Shown here piece by piece: positions 23,748 through 36,029 of a stretch of 64,000 nt of DNA. Numbering within the stretch: position 1 is the stretch's first letter; each line of letters opens with the position of its first letter. The DNA comes from Nyssa sinensis (Eukaryota > Streptophyta > Magnoliopsida > Cornales > Nyssaceae): NCBI GenBank assembly GCA_008638375.1, contig CM018048.1, forward strand, positions 2,119,642 to 2,183,641. Reading direction: 5' to 3'. The position numbers and the translations under genes were made by a program. The notes under the pieces are model-generated. The model worked only from the letters and a program-made list of their open reading frames with translations, did no database searches and was not told the DNA's origin.

Positions 23748-26700
23748 TTATAAGAAGTAAGATAATTGCTCCTTCTTCCTTGAACCTCCTTCCCCATACA
23801 ATTCATTCCACTGCTTCAGCTCACTCATAATGGATCCCTCAGCTGCAAAACTGGCTGCAACCTGCAATGTGATCCACAGAATGAAATTTACATCAGCAAA
23901 ATATTAAACTCCTCCCAATTCTCATGGCTAAAACAGATCAAAATTTTAATCCCAACATCAGGTTCTTGTTACTATATCTAACAGAGCACCTAATTGAAAA
24001 ATAATATAAACATAAAAGACCATACAGCCAGCCAGGCAATCCAATGGGGGAATCAACAGTAAACCAAACATGTCACATAAGGTGAAATTCACAGGCAATC
24101 CTGAAAATCCAGCCAGGCAATCCAATGGAGGAATCAACAGTAAACCAAACATGTCACATAAGGTGAAATTCACAGGCAATCCCGAAAATCCACTATGCAT
24201 TTACCCTTCTTATGCACCTCCAAAACAACTGCACCAATGGGCTGCTATTTTATGCTTTTGGATTTTCTATCTTTTTTTTTTTGTTCCCCAATTGCTTAAT
24301 AGACAGTTTCTTCTTGTGCAGCATAAATATGGAAAAAATGGACAGTGACTGGTGGAATAAACTCATCACGTACATCCCAAAAATGGTTTCATGAGATGGG
24401 GCACTTTTACCTGATTTTTTGCCACCCTAAAGTCCTCCATGTTCAATGGCCTGATAGTTATTACTCTTTCCTCTTCACCTGCTGTAGCTGAAGTGTCTTC
24501 AGAATTCTGCCCTTCCTCAGCTCTCCGCTTTCTCTCCTGTAATGTCAATAAATCATTAATCATCCAAATGAAAAGCATGAATGGTCAGGAAATACAGGAG
24601 AAAAAGGAAGGAAATGGTAAAAAATGAACAGCTTATAACGAATAACTAGCTTACTAGATCCTTCAGCCTTTCTTGCTGTATCAACTCCCTGACCGGCCGG
24701 TAAGCAGCTGTTGTACAAAAGTTCTGTTTTGAACAATGGTGTCAGTGTCAAAATCAGCTAATTATGCAAAAAGAACCATTGCAAAAATGAAAATGTAGAA
24801 CCTTTAGATCACTTCCACTGTATCCTTCTGTCATAGTTGCAAGCTCCTTAAATTCTAATTCTTCATCAACCTTTTCTTTTGCCAAGAGAGTTTTCAGAAT
24901 CATTTCCCTGTTCTCTACAGATGGTAGGCCAACCATAATTCTGTTCATCACAGGGAACATTATCATATACAAATAAGAACTTCATGAAATATTAATATTT
25001 CTGGTAGCACATTATTTAATGAAAACTGGACATTGTTCCATTTTTTTTGTGATACTGTTATTACTGGGACACTGTAATGCAGAAGCAAATATTTTGTTTC
25101 ATAATCTATAAATATAATGAAAAGCAATGTATTTCCACCTGAGGAAAAGAGAAATCTAATAGGCAATTGTATCAAACTACATCCGAAGACTACGAAGCAT
25201 GGACACTCAAATTTTGCCAATGTACTAGTGTCAGACACGGCTGGGACCTGGACATGCTTTGACATGTCCCGGACACGTGTCCGACAATCCCACAAGAGTG
25301 TCCTGAATTTTTTTTAATTTTTTAATTTTCGACATGCTGGGGACATGTTGGGACACGTTTAGGACACGTCCGGATACATTGCGAGTCAAATTTTTAAACA
25401 TGGGGTTTTATTTATAATATTAAAAAAGTGAGGGGTCTATTTATAATTTTAAATTTTTAATTTCAGTTAAATAACCCCAAACCTGATATTTTTACTTTTC
25501 TTCTTCCTCCTTTTTTTTGTCTCTCCTCTTCTTTTTGCTTTTTCTCGGTTTCTCTCATATCTTCTATTAAAGATGGCATTTGGCTAATGTTGTGCTGCGC
25601 AGCTGTGATTTCCATTTGGTTGCAAAATTGTTGTTTTGATATTTTTATTTTTCCGGTCTCTTTTGTTTCTCTTCTTTTTCTAATCAGCTTCTTTTTTTTT
25701 TTTTTTAATTTCATAAACACTAACTGCTCTATGAAAAGAAAAAAGACTCAGAACATAATATTTTTTGTTATGTTATCTATAATCTATTAACTATTGAAAT
25801 ATTTGGTACTTTATTTTTAAGTTTATTACTTTATGATACTTCATGTTAGAATTGTGTTACTTGTGTAGATGTTGCATTGAATGATAATCATCATATTAGA
25901 ATGTTGACAGCTTTGAGTGATTATTAATTAGAATTGACATTGATAAGTGATCTCTTATGTTTTGTTGATTTTTGATACCTAATTTGATTAATATAAGGAT
26001 AGAATTTGATTATATATATAAAAATAAAAAAATATTTTATTCAACATGTTCCCGGTCTGTATCCTACTTTTTTGAAAAATCACGTGTCGACGTGTCTGTG
26101 TCGTGTCATATCTGTGTTCCGTGCTTGTGTTCATGACTCTTAGTCCAAAGATGATTCAAGCAAGCATCACTAAAGCTACTTGAAAACTAGAAACAAAGTT
26201 TTAATAACAATATCAACCTTTTTTTTTTTTTTAACTTCCTTTCACCCCCCACCAGGGTAATGTTGGTCCATGAACTCACAAATATGAAGTAATCCAATCA
26301 AGTAATATGAAATGGCATAATCATGGTGCCTATCTGCAGAATTACCTTCTCTCAAAGCGTCTGATAATTGCTTCATCAAGGTCAAATGGCCTATTGGTTG
26401 CGGCAAGAACAAGAATCCTCTCACCCAATTTTGTCAAAAGGCCATCCCAATGAGTCATGAACTCATTCTTTATCTTCCGCATGGCTTCATGTTCCCCAGC
26501 TCTTGACCGCTGCCCGAGCATGCTATCAACCTCATCCACAAATATAATAGTCGGGGAGACCTTGGCTGCAAGAGTGAACAGGGCTCGGACATTCTTCTCA
26601 TCTTCACCAAACCATTTTGAAGTGATGGTGGACATGGACACATTAATGAAGCTTGCTCCAGCCTCCTTGGCAATAGGCTTTGGCCATCATAGTCTTCCCT

Positions 26701-29700
26701 GTGCCAGGAGGCCCAAATAGCAATATTCCCCTGCATGGCTTTAAAATACCTCCTTTGAATAGGTCTGGTCTTCGAAGAGGTAGCATCACTAGTTCCTGAA
26801 GAGATTCTTTAATCTCATCCAAGGCACCAATATCAGCAAATGTCACACCAATCTCACTTGCTGGAATGACTTCTGGCCTTATGCGCTTCTCAAATTCATT
26901 GTCAGGAACTTCCTAATACAAAGCAATAAACAGGAATGTCTTACTGAAAAAGGAGAACGGAACAAATGAAAGAATAACCAAGCAGACACAGAAGAAGATC
27001 AAGACGAAAAAGGCATCAAGTGTATTACACGGTTTACACCATGGATATTGGTCTCCGTGACCTATTCTTCCTTCCTTTAAGATTACTGGTGATTTTTTCA
27101 AATTTCCTGGAAAATATGGCCAACTTTGACATGGCCATGAGTATGCTCAAATAGTTCAACCCCCCTCCCTCTCCCCCCCCCCCCCCCCCCAAAAAAAAAA
27201 AAAAAAAAAAACCACCAAAAAAAAAGGAAAAAGAGAAGGGAAAAAATCAAACTAAATATCTACTAGTGCCTGGGCCCATGAGTTGCAGTGCTCAATGTTT
27301 GATGAATCTCATACAGACTGCATAAGTCCATGCTTCTTTACCAAGAACCCAATTCCATGTTATCACTGTCCAAAAATGATTCAGTGTCTGTTAACATCAC
27401 CCATGTGATGCAATGCACAATTTAGTGCTCAATCTTTGATGAATCTCTTGCATACTGCATAGGTATGTGCTTCTTCACCAGGAACCCAATTCCCCATTAT
27501 CACTATCCAAAAATGATTCAGTGTCCATTGACATCAAATATAGATGGGTGGTTCATTAAAGGAAAAATATAGTTTGGGAAGTGGTGGCTGATGTGGCATG
27601 TGGTCTGAACAAGAGAAAATTAAAGTTGTACTATAGTTTAGAGGATGTTCCATAGGCACATTTGCAAATAAATGAGGTACAATGGAAAGAAGATTGGTTT
27701 AATTTAGTAGTTCAGAAAAGTCATTTGTTAATAGAGTCTAAGGATGACAATGGAAGAGAATAAATGAAGCGGAGTTTTTTTTATAAAAAGAAAAAAAGTC
27801 AGGACCAGTATCTAGGATATGAAAATCACCAGAGCTTTTGATGCTGGCACTGAATTATCACCATCCTTCACAGCTGGAGCTGATGCCTCTGCTTCACTTT
27901 TGTTTTCAGGGATTGTGCTTTCAGTTTTTATTTCTGGCTTCACACCAGGAGCAGCTTCCAGTTGTGCATCCTATAATCAAAGGAGAAAAACAGATCATAT
28001 GAGTACTGTATCTCTTCCATTACTTCAAATTGTTGTATAAACACAACAAAGACAAACCTTAGAAGGTTCAGCTTGTGCTTCCAGCTTCAGGGTATCCCTT
28101 CCACCAGACTTACCTTCTTGGAATATGCTCAATCCATGGGACAAGCTGTTTCATGACCAATTACTGTCAACAAAACTTCAATAGGGAGGAAACCATAAAA
28201 TAATATGCTAATCTAACCTTGCGGAAGAAATAACAAGTTTCCCAGTTTCTGTAGGCAGGATCCTTGTTATTCATCAAATGATAAGAAATGGCTGATACCA
28301 CAATTTCCTCTATATAATTACCAAGAACCATCGTGTCAGACACACAGATAGTACCCAGATCATCACAGTCAAGGTCATTAGCCGAAAGTACTTCAATGAT
28401 GTGGTTTCGGTTATCCTGAAATTGGATCATCTTCATATCCTCCTCCAGTTGAGACTTCCAGCTGACAAGATGAGTTTCATCTTTGGGTGGCTTGATTTCA
28501 ATATTGTAAGGGAATAGAGAAGTAAGCCTCTCATCTACTTCTCTATAGTCATTACCTGGATCCAGAATTCGTGAACCAAGGATCAGCACTGATCCAGACA
28601 ATTTCTTCAACATTTTCTGGAACAAGATATACATCCTCTGCGATCTAAATAGAAGCTTCTCAACATCCCTAAGATACAGTACAATGGGATTGGTTTTTGA
28701 TACTGAAACCAGAACCTGTAAGTGAAGTCAAATTTGTTACAGCCCATCAATTCGAAAGGGTCTTGGAAGCTACATGATTAACTAAATATCTATTAAGAGA
28801 AAAAATATTACTGAAGAAATAGATGTAGCAAACTATAATCAACCAACAACTATAGAATGCAGAAGTTAGTCCCAAGGACAATACCTTGTAAAGTGTCTGT
28901 ATAAAAAGCTTCTCATCAAATGACCAGCTGCTTGTGCGCTTAAGAGGAGCTGAAAATCAGAAGTAATCATAAGTGCAAAGAGTAACAAATAAGCTGTTCG
29001 TTTAATAACTTTAAGCACATTATCTCCTATGACCAACTACCGTAGGTTAATAGTTAATACTAGGCTCATTAGTACAAAACTTATAAATGATTAGAAAGGT
29101 AATATATGAATATAAAAAAGATCTAAAATGTTTGATATTGCATAAAAAATGCCATTATAGAATTTTGCCTGAATGCAATCAGCAACTGCTATGGCCTGAT
29201 GCAGAATCTGACACTTTCGGAGAAGCACCGAAAAATAGAGATGAACAGCTTAATCATACCCAATTTCAAACATCAAACTGTGAGCTATTTTACTCATAGT
29301 AACAGGCTGAAGCAATGCTCCTGTCTCACGGTTTTTTTTCATATAACCCTCCCTCCCTCTTTTCCCATAATGCAACATTATGTATTACTATCTCAGAGTT
29401 TCATTTACAATTTTTCAGCATTTGTGAACATTTTGCCAAAATTAATTCATACATCGTCTAGCTTGTATTAAAGCTCACCAAACTTCAATTAAAAGTTGTG
29501 GCTATCAAAATAAACCTTTCTCGATCCCAGAGAGGGGGGGGCAGGGGGGTTCAATAAAGGCTTATTCATCATTTGTTGGACATCAAGGAACTACTTGATA
29601 ATTTTTATATAGAAAATATAAGATTAAAGAGGGTTCATTTTTTGGTGCAATAGTAAAATGCTAGAACTATTAACCATGAAAATGCAGGTTTGAGTCTAAG

Positions 29701-32626
29701 ACTAGCTACTTTGTGCAAAAATAATGTCTTTTGTCTCCGGTTTACCCCTCCAAGTACCCTGTATAAGGGGGGCCCAATGTTGGACTGATGGCCTTAAAAA
29801 TATAAGAATAAAGACCTAATTATTTCAACATTAATATTTGGTTCAATCTATAATGACAAATTCTTTTTTTATATGCATCATTGACCATTGGCATGCCAAT
29901 CATTGATCTTGATAGTCATTTAGGTGGAAATTTTAGACTATTTTATCAATTTCTTTCTTTCGCCCCACTTGCTTTAGAAGCACCGCCACTTGGAACTAGG
30001 TGGAAATTTCGCAATCCAACCTATTGCAAATAGATATGATTATGCAAAACCTATGTCTAACCGAATAGATAAATTCTAGCATATCCATGTGTTAAATTGA
30101 GTTACCATTAATAAAATGTTCTTTTAAGATGTAAAATTCTCTGTAAAAACCTGGATTTGCAGGAGTGCATTGCGAAGTAAGGTTATCCATATTAGCCGAG
30201 GCAGATGCATTTCTACGAAGCTTTGGAGGATTAGAAAAACCTTCTGCACCCCTGCAAATAAAGGCAGAAGACAGTATTAAAATAATTATGAAACAATTAA
30301 ACAGGTACCTCCTCATTTGTATTGTGTTCAATCAAGAACTTTGAACCAGCTATACCTTGATCCAATATCTACACCACTGCTTTGTCTACGTAATGTGCCT
30401 GCATTTAATTCTTATTAGAGCTACCTATTCAATATGGAAAAAGAGTAATCCAATCCAAATACCTAAATTTAAGTTCAACAATATCAACAAAATACATTAA
30501 GAAACTATCCACAATAAAAGTCTACAGGAACATAACCACTTGATCCAGGATTGTCAGTCCCTGATATTATGCAAGCATAACCTCTCATAGAATGCATTTT
30601 TAACACTCAACAAAGTCGCCAACAAAGTCATTAAATGAATATCTATACAGGGCAATAAACGCCAGAAAAGGTAATTCACATATATGCTACCATACTAACA
30701 GAAAAAGGACTCCTACTTGTATTGGTGCCAACAAAAAAATTTCACCCTTTCTTTCCCAAAAAAACTCTAATACACAACATCATGGATTAAAAAAATTGGG
30801 GTGTCTAACTAAGATAAAACTTCGCATTACAAATATTGGAGGGGGGCAGCCACCAGCTGTTACCTTGAGTGATATCTCCTGCCACCCTATAGGAGGAGGT
30901 GCAAGGTTCAGGTCCTGATTGGGACGGGTGTCTGTCTTTTATTTACCAAATATAAATACATAAATATTGTGTGTGTGTGTGTGATTTGGAGGGGGTCAGA
31001 GGGTGAAGCCCAATGCCCATATATATCTTTTAGTGAGAAAAAAAATAATCACATGATGAGATAAAGAGACGGATAAAAAGAAAATACATAGCACATGCCA
31101 CAATCCTCAGTCATGTACAATAAGAACAATTAGATGAAGCAAAATAAAATGTACAAAAATAGTAATTAATTTGATTCCCAAGCCATAAAAAAAAAAAAAG
31201 AGCTTCACAAGAATAAAGAGAAAATATTCTTGTATCATACCTTTGCTTTCCTCCCTTGGCTGAAGCATTGAAAATTGTCCAAGTAAACCAGACATTCGCC
31301 CCAATGTTGTTTCTGAAATAGACCTTTTGAAAGACTACAAAACACGATTAAAGTTAACAAAAGAAATAACCAGCATGAAGTTCATTTGTCGTCATATCTC
31401 ACCAATGATTTTCTGTGTTATTGACAATGAATTTGGTGCAGAAACAGAAGTATAGTAATAACACAGAATTTTACATCCAGGTTCCAAATGTTAATGGACA
31501 ACATTTGAACTGACAGTATTTGTCCCAACTCTCGGGGATTAAAAGACCTCAATATTAGTGGGCTTAAAGACCTGTATCATATGCAGCACAAAAAGACACA
31601 TGCTCGGGATAATTTGGGAAACTTACTGATTCTTTGTTCGTAGCTCCATATTTGGTTTGAATCTGTATAAGAAAAACCACTACAAACATAAGTACAGGTA
31701 GGAATTGAAGGAATTGCAAGCCCATGAACTCACCTTCAACGAAAAGTCAGTTGCATCTAACAGCAGCAACTTGGCTTCGAAGTAATGAGCTAAAGCCTTT
31801 GCAAGAATTTGCTGGTAGAGTTCTTCAAGATGCGGAATATAGCAATTAAGTTGGGTGAAAAAGTAAATGCAAAATATAAATAACTTCAAGAAAGATCAAC
31901 AGAAAACATATTCCAATAACCAACCAGCAGGTCCCGAGAGCAAAATAGTTCGACTTGCAGGAGAAAGGTTCCTTGTATGCTTAGAAAAGTCAGCTTTCTT
32001 CAAATGGACAAATGCAGCATTTGTTAATAAGACCCTTGTCTGCTCACTGTCATCGTGATGATCAACAAAACAAGGACATCAGAATAGCATATGCAATTCA
32101 AATGTGAATAAATCACCGATATTTGTGTTAATACATTTAGTATGCATATTTAAATGTTAAAAAATATGCATTCTATAAGTGGTGGTTGAATTTGAAAGAG
32201 CAAGGTGTCTGAGAGCTGATACAAAGTGAGATTGAATACCCACTCAAATAAATAGTTTAAATTGAGCATACTTCGGTTGATGCTGCAAAATACACGTATA
32301 AGCTAAGAAACATGGAATCGGACAAGGGGCAATGATACAATACAATATGACATTTCTAGAAAAAAAATAGTACACGGATATATCAGAAACATGTTGAATA
32401 TATGTATATATTTTTATATTTTTTATTAACCATATAATAAAAATTTAACATTATTTCAATTAAAACTGGCATAAAAACACATAAATCACAATAATATTAT
32501 TAAGATATTAAAATAACAAAGTCATTAAATAAAATTTTAAGCATTTATTAATTAAATCATTAACATCCATGATTCAAGTTTCAAAATAAATTTATTAACA
32601 ATTACATAGAAACATATATATGTATT

Positions 32627-32661
<35 letters not shown>

Positions 32662-34493
32662 TGGTGTGTGTATAACCAAAAATAAAACTAAGAAGAAGAT
32701 GAGAAAATGTCAGGAAATGTTTTTACTAATATGTACAGAAAGTGTCCGAAATTCAGTTCGACACGTATCCGAAAAATGTCTGAAAGTATCGGTATCTAAC
32801 ACATTCTAACATAGATACGTGATCCAAATTAAATTGTCCATGCTTCATAGCGTATAAGTATTAACTAATTCTGATGTCATGGCATATCAAGATATTTTAG
32901 TTTCAATTGGCAACATCGTAGTTCATGCAGTAGAAAAATACATCGCAGGTTCTTTTCAATAATATCACAAATGAAGTCTTCACTTTTTTTCCCCATGTCC
33001 GAACAAATAAAATAAAGGTTAAATACAATGTCCAAGTGGAAGTAATTTGAAAGAAAAGATGGTGCTCATTCCAAGAAGGCGCTTGATTAGGAAAAATAAT
33101 ACAGTTAAGGACCTAAGACTCCATGCATATCATGCCAAACAACCAAGGAGATAGGGACATTAAGCTCCTAAAAACAACAAAAAACAGGGCCTGAATTTTT
33201 GCAAGAGAGAACAACACAATTGTCAATGAATTAACTTAGACAAAAAATGATAAAAAGAAGTAATTAAATAGAAAGATAGAACTCATACCAAAAGGGGTTC
33301 AGTAAATATAATAGTTCTAAACAAAAACCAAACACTATATGACAAAGCAAGCAAAGGATCTGAGATGTAAAGCTTGTAAGAACAAAAAAAGCCTCCCCTT
33401 TCCTGGAAACTCTGTTCCCACTAGAAAGAGAACATATTAGATATTGGATTAAGATTCAATTGTGATGCCAATTTAGATCCATCATTTAGAATCTGAGTCG
33501 AATATTAGATATTGGATTCAATTAAGATCCGAGTTCAATTATATTTAAAATATAATCTAAATTATATTTTCCTGAGAATAATCCGCAATTTCTTAAGATC
33601 TTATATGCATAATTTATATAAAATGTTAATTTTTCTATTTATTTCAAATACAATATTCACGACAAATTTGACCTGTTGACAGTCCTAATCTCCTAATCTC
33701 ATTTGTTTTTTAGGTAGTTTTAATGAATCCAAAAGCTCTCAAGCAAACATCCCAAGGCTGATTATTCTAATTATTGAAAGACTATTAAAAAGCATTCGTA
33801 CTTTCTATTATAAGCTTGTAAATTGCATAAACCATACTAATGGTTGATCTTATGCCTTAATTAATCTAATCCTAACCCTGATTTCAAATACACTTACTAA
33901 ACTTTAAGTACGGGAGGGCGACTCTTCTGCCACAATACCCACAAACAGTATAAATTAATCACAATGTATAATAGATATTGCATCGATAAAGTTCAACTAT
34001 CCGATATGATACAATCTCTTTCCAAGTTAGAAAAATCTAGTGATTAAATATTTTTTCAATAATACTAGGCTTACTTAAAAACTTTACCAAAAGTGTTTAC
34101 CTTCATGAGTTGTCAATATAAATTAAACATCATATGATCTGATGTGATATTCAACCAATACAACACTGTCAAACTCATGAAGGTGATGATGTAATATTCA
34201 GCCAATACAACACTGTCAACTCATGAAAATAAACATTTTTGATAAAATATAAAAATAAGACTAGCATTACTCATATTTTTTTATCATGATCTACAATGTA
34301 ATAACATATAAGGAATTTATACAGGCTGCTGTTTTTAACATGTAACAATGAGATCTAATATAGAGGCTTTTTTAGTTATATGTCCAACAAGTTGAAAGTT
34401 GTTGGGCCCACATTATGACTCCTACACCATTTTTGTTTTCTAATATTCAATCTTTACTATTATGGTTTTTAACAATGTTCAGTCAAACCACTT

Positions 34494-34533
<40 letters not shown>

Positions 34534-35255
34534 AAACCTAGACACTGAAAATCACATGTTTACAAAATAATGGTTTCAACAAATCAAACACACTGCTGTT
34601 CCTCAAAATTATCCTAGCAACTGGGTAACTACTAAATTAGGAAACTAAAAGTATCCCCTTCTACAGTGAATCCAGAAAACAGTAATGAATCAAAGCCAGG
34701 CAAGAATATCAAGTAATTCAAAACCCAAAAACAAACAAGCACATGGCCGTCAGAATCACCATCAACTTAGTTTTAAATACTTCAAAGCATGATATAAGCA
34801 TGCCCTCTGAATATCCCCAGTGTAATATTATATTATTCTACACCTACACCGTCACTGAAAACTAAACAAATTACATAAAATAGCTATAATCAGAGACGGA
34901 TGACACTCTTTAAAATTACACGGGAAAGCACAATTCTCCATTCTCGAGATCTTGTGATGCTCGCAAAGGAAGTAAATTACCAAGACATAAAAATCATAAA
35001 CAGTGTGTGAGAAGAATGAAAGCGAATTCTTCAGTCACCTGAGGTAATACGGGAATTCTTCAAATGTTACTTTGCTATCTCTCCATCAATCATCAACTTC
35101 AACATCTCATGCTCCAACCTCTCTGTTGTAAGGGCGTTTACAGAGGAATTACCGCCAGTCCATTTGCTTACAGTCTGTCCTGAAGCCAATCCAAATCCCA
35201 CGCCAACGCCTATCCCGACGCTCAAAGCGGACATCAGAATATGTTTCTGTTCCAT
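23748..35255 (-). CDS. AAA-ATPase, DAA1/ATAD1-like family, 16 exons, with three single-base frameshifts
   Basis: Exons, 5' to 3': 35255-35039, 32046-31925, 31822-31734, 31662-31627, 31334-31241, 30398-30356, 30251-30151, 28949-28885, 28715-28218, 28145-28058, 27970-27830, 26912-26346, 24940-24802, 24723-24655, 24536-24411, 23861-23748. All introns are GT-AG and phases agree. The model gives about 835 residues, the size of plant DAA1-like AAA proteins (meiotic-clade AAA ATPases). The N-terminus is hydrophobic and Gly-rich ([20 protein letters not shown]), a possible membrane anchor. Walker A GPPGTGKT is near residue 565, Walker [11 protein letters not shown] near 620, and the second region of homology [18 protein letters not shown] follows with both arginines. 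The C-terminus is ELYGEGG...KKEQLSYFL. Three indels break the frame: one base missing near 35078 (exon 1), one extra at 28244 (exon 9) and one extra near 26675 (exon 12, just after Walker A). It is either a recent pseudogene or an intact gene with sequencing errors. Confidence 0.9.
24030..24191. repeat. 81-bp tandem duplication in intron 15 of the AAA gene
   Basis: Two adjacent 81-bp copies differ at only two positions, which implies a recent duplication. The unit is intronic, and the long open frame it creates on both strands is accidental. Confidence 0.92.
25185..26145. mobile_element. Non-autonomous DNA transposon in intron 12 of the AAA gene
   Basis: About 960 bp bounded by inverted ends. 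The left is 'ctacgaagcatggacact'; the right, on the minus strand, is 'ctaagagtcatgaacaca'. Both are followed by ACACG/GACACG-rich sub-terminal sequence. The interior is AT-rich and has no transposase. Similar ends bound 32310-32865 in intron 1 of the same gene. The superfamily is not assigned; precise ends and target duplication were not fixed. Confidence 0.55.
27171..27211. repeat. Poly-C / poly-A homopolymer tract
   Basis: A run of C directly followed by a run of A, in intron 11 of the AAA gene. Length is unreliable in any sequencing method. Confidence 0.9.
27285..27534. repeat. Two-copy direct repeat of about 120 bp in intron 11
   Basis: Both copies contain 'gtgctcaat.tttgatgaat', 'aacccaattcc' and 'ccaaaaatgattcagtgtc' in the same order (first from about 27285, second from about 27413), with around 10-15% differences. 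It is an older duplication than the 81-bp one. Confidence 0.75.
29640..29800 (+). mobile_element. SINE-like element in intron 7 of the AAA gene
   Basis: 'tggtgcaatagtaaaatg' resembles a tRNA A box and 'aggtttgagtct' a B box, about 50 bp downstream. This is followed by a tail with 'ggggggcccaatgttgg' and an A-rich end. The spacing and boxes fit a tRNA-derived SINE. No target duplication was established. Confidence 0.4.
30850..30955 (+). mobile_element. SINE-like element in intron 5 of the AAA gene
   Basis: 'gctgttaccttgagtgata' lies 50 bp before 'aaggttcaggtcctg', an A box/B box arrangement like that of tRNA-derived SINEs, ending in a T-rich stretch. It is short and of low certainty. Confidence 0.4.
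32310..32865. mobile_element. Degenerate copy of the intron-12 transposon family, in intron 1
   Basis: The left end has 'gctaagaaacatggaatcgg' and the right end 'ttgtccatgcttcatagcg'. These are mutually inverted and similar to the ends of 25185-26145. Near the right end 'gacacgtatccgaaaaatgtc' echoes the GACACG-rich sub-terminal sequence of that element. The interior is AT-rich with a TG microsatellite. Confidence 0.5.
32630..32662. repeat. (TA)n(TG)n microsatellite
   Basis: Compound TA then TG run inside the intron-1 transposon-like insertion. Confidence 0.85.
33400..34535. other. Repeat-rich part of AAA intron 1; no gene
   Basis: About 33425-33690 is rich in 'gatattggatt / gatccgagttcaattata' and ends near 'gttgacagtccta' (minus strand TAGGACTGTCAAC, a hAT-like end). 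About 34140-34225 has two copies of 'caatacaacactgtcaa' with 'actcatgaa'. 34496-34531 is an (AT)n run. Nothing coding is visible. Confidence 0.4.
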
Positions 35256-35995
35256 CGCGTCTACACTCCAGAAATCTAAAAAGCTATTCGTAAAAACTAA
35301 ACCTTACGAAGCCAATAACAGAGACTGCAAAACGGGGAACAATATATCCTTTTCTCTATTTCTCTCTCAAAACTGAAGCATAGAATCAGAAGATTTCTAT
35401 ATTTATGCACCAAAAGGAGGACGAAAGCACCAGTTGATTGAAAATGAGAGATATGTCACGAGACTCAAATCTCTCTGCTACAAGAAATGAACAATACCTT
35501 AAATTAAGGTCTCGAAATATCAGATCAGCGCACCAAAAAGACGTCAACCGCTGTAACCGTTCAAACACTCGTTAATATATAAAGAAAGAAAGAAAATTTG
35601 CACGCTTTAAAGAAAGCTTTATACAGTTCGAATATGAAAAAGCTCCTCTCTTAGCGAATGATTCGAACGTTACAGGTAACCTTTGAAGAGAAAACCATAA
35701 CTTCAAACCTCTTGAGTCTGATAGCTAAGAAAATGTACCAAAAATTCGAAATTTTGCAGGAAAGAAAAAGGAAAAGAAAAAGCAAAATCAGACGTTCAAT
35801 TTCCTCAATCGACACCAAATCAAAAAAATCACCGCGCGACGTTCCTAAACTCTCTCTCTGTCTCTGTCTCTCTCTGTGTCTCAGAGTTATGTTTACTCTC
35901 TTCCTCCTCTCTCTAAGATTTCTGTCTCTCTAACAAGAAGTTTTCGTGACTAACGTTCTCTCTCTCTCCCAAAAAAAAGTTCTTTTTCGTTGTCC
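35256..35995 (-). other. AAA-ATPase 5' leader region
   Basis: This stretch lies between the start codon at 35255 and the TATA box at about 36020. Plus-strand CT runs at 35850-35970 are GA runs in the transcript, as often seen in plant 5' leaders. A leader of 700 bases would be long, so an intron in the leader is likely but was not placed. The plus-strand open frame 35658-35933 is a low-complexity shadow. Confidence 0.5.
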
Positions 35996-36016
35996 TTGCA
36001 GATTGTTCTCCGGACC

Positions 36017-36024
36017 TATTTATA
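36017..36024 (-). promoter_or_regulatory. TATA box of the AAA-ATPase gene
   Basis: The minus strand reads GCTATAAATAGG, a near-perfect plant TATA box. It lies upstream of a GA-rich leader and 760 bases upstream of the start codon. Transcription would begin near 35985-35990. Inferred from motif and position only. Confidence 0.6.
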
Positions 36025-36029
36025 GCATC

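Noticed and set aside
24070..24348. Open frame of 92 codons on the plus strand
   Set aside because: It is created by the 81-bp tandem duplication in an intron of the AAA gene and has no family resemblance.
35067..35255. A complete 62-residue small protein
   Set aside because: The frame closes only because of a one-base deletion; the next frame continues the conserved AAA-family N-terminus ([12 protein letters not shown]) to a good splice donor.
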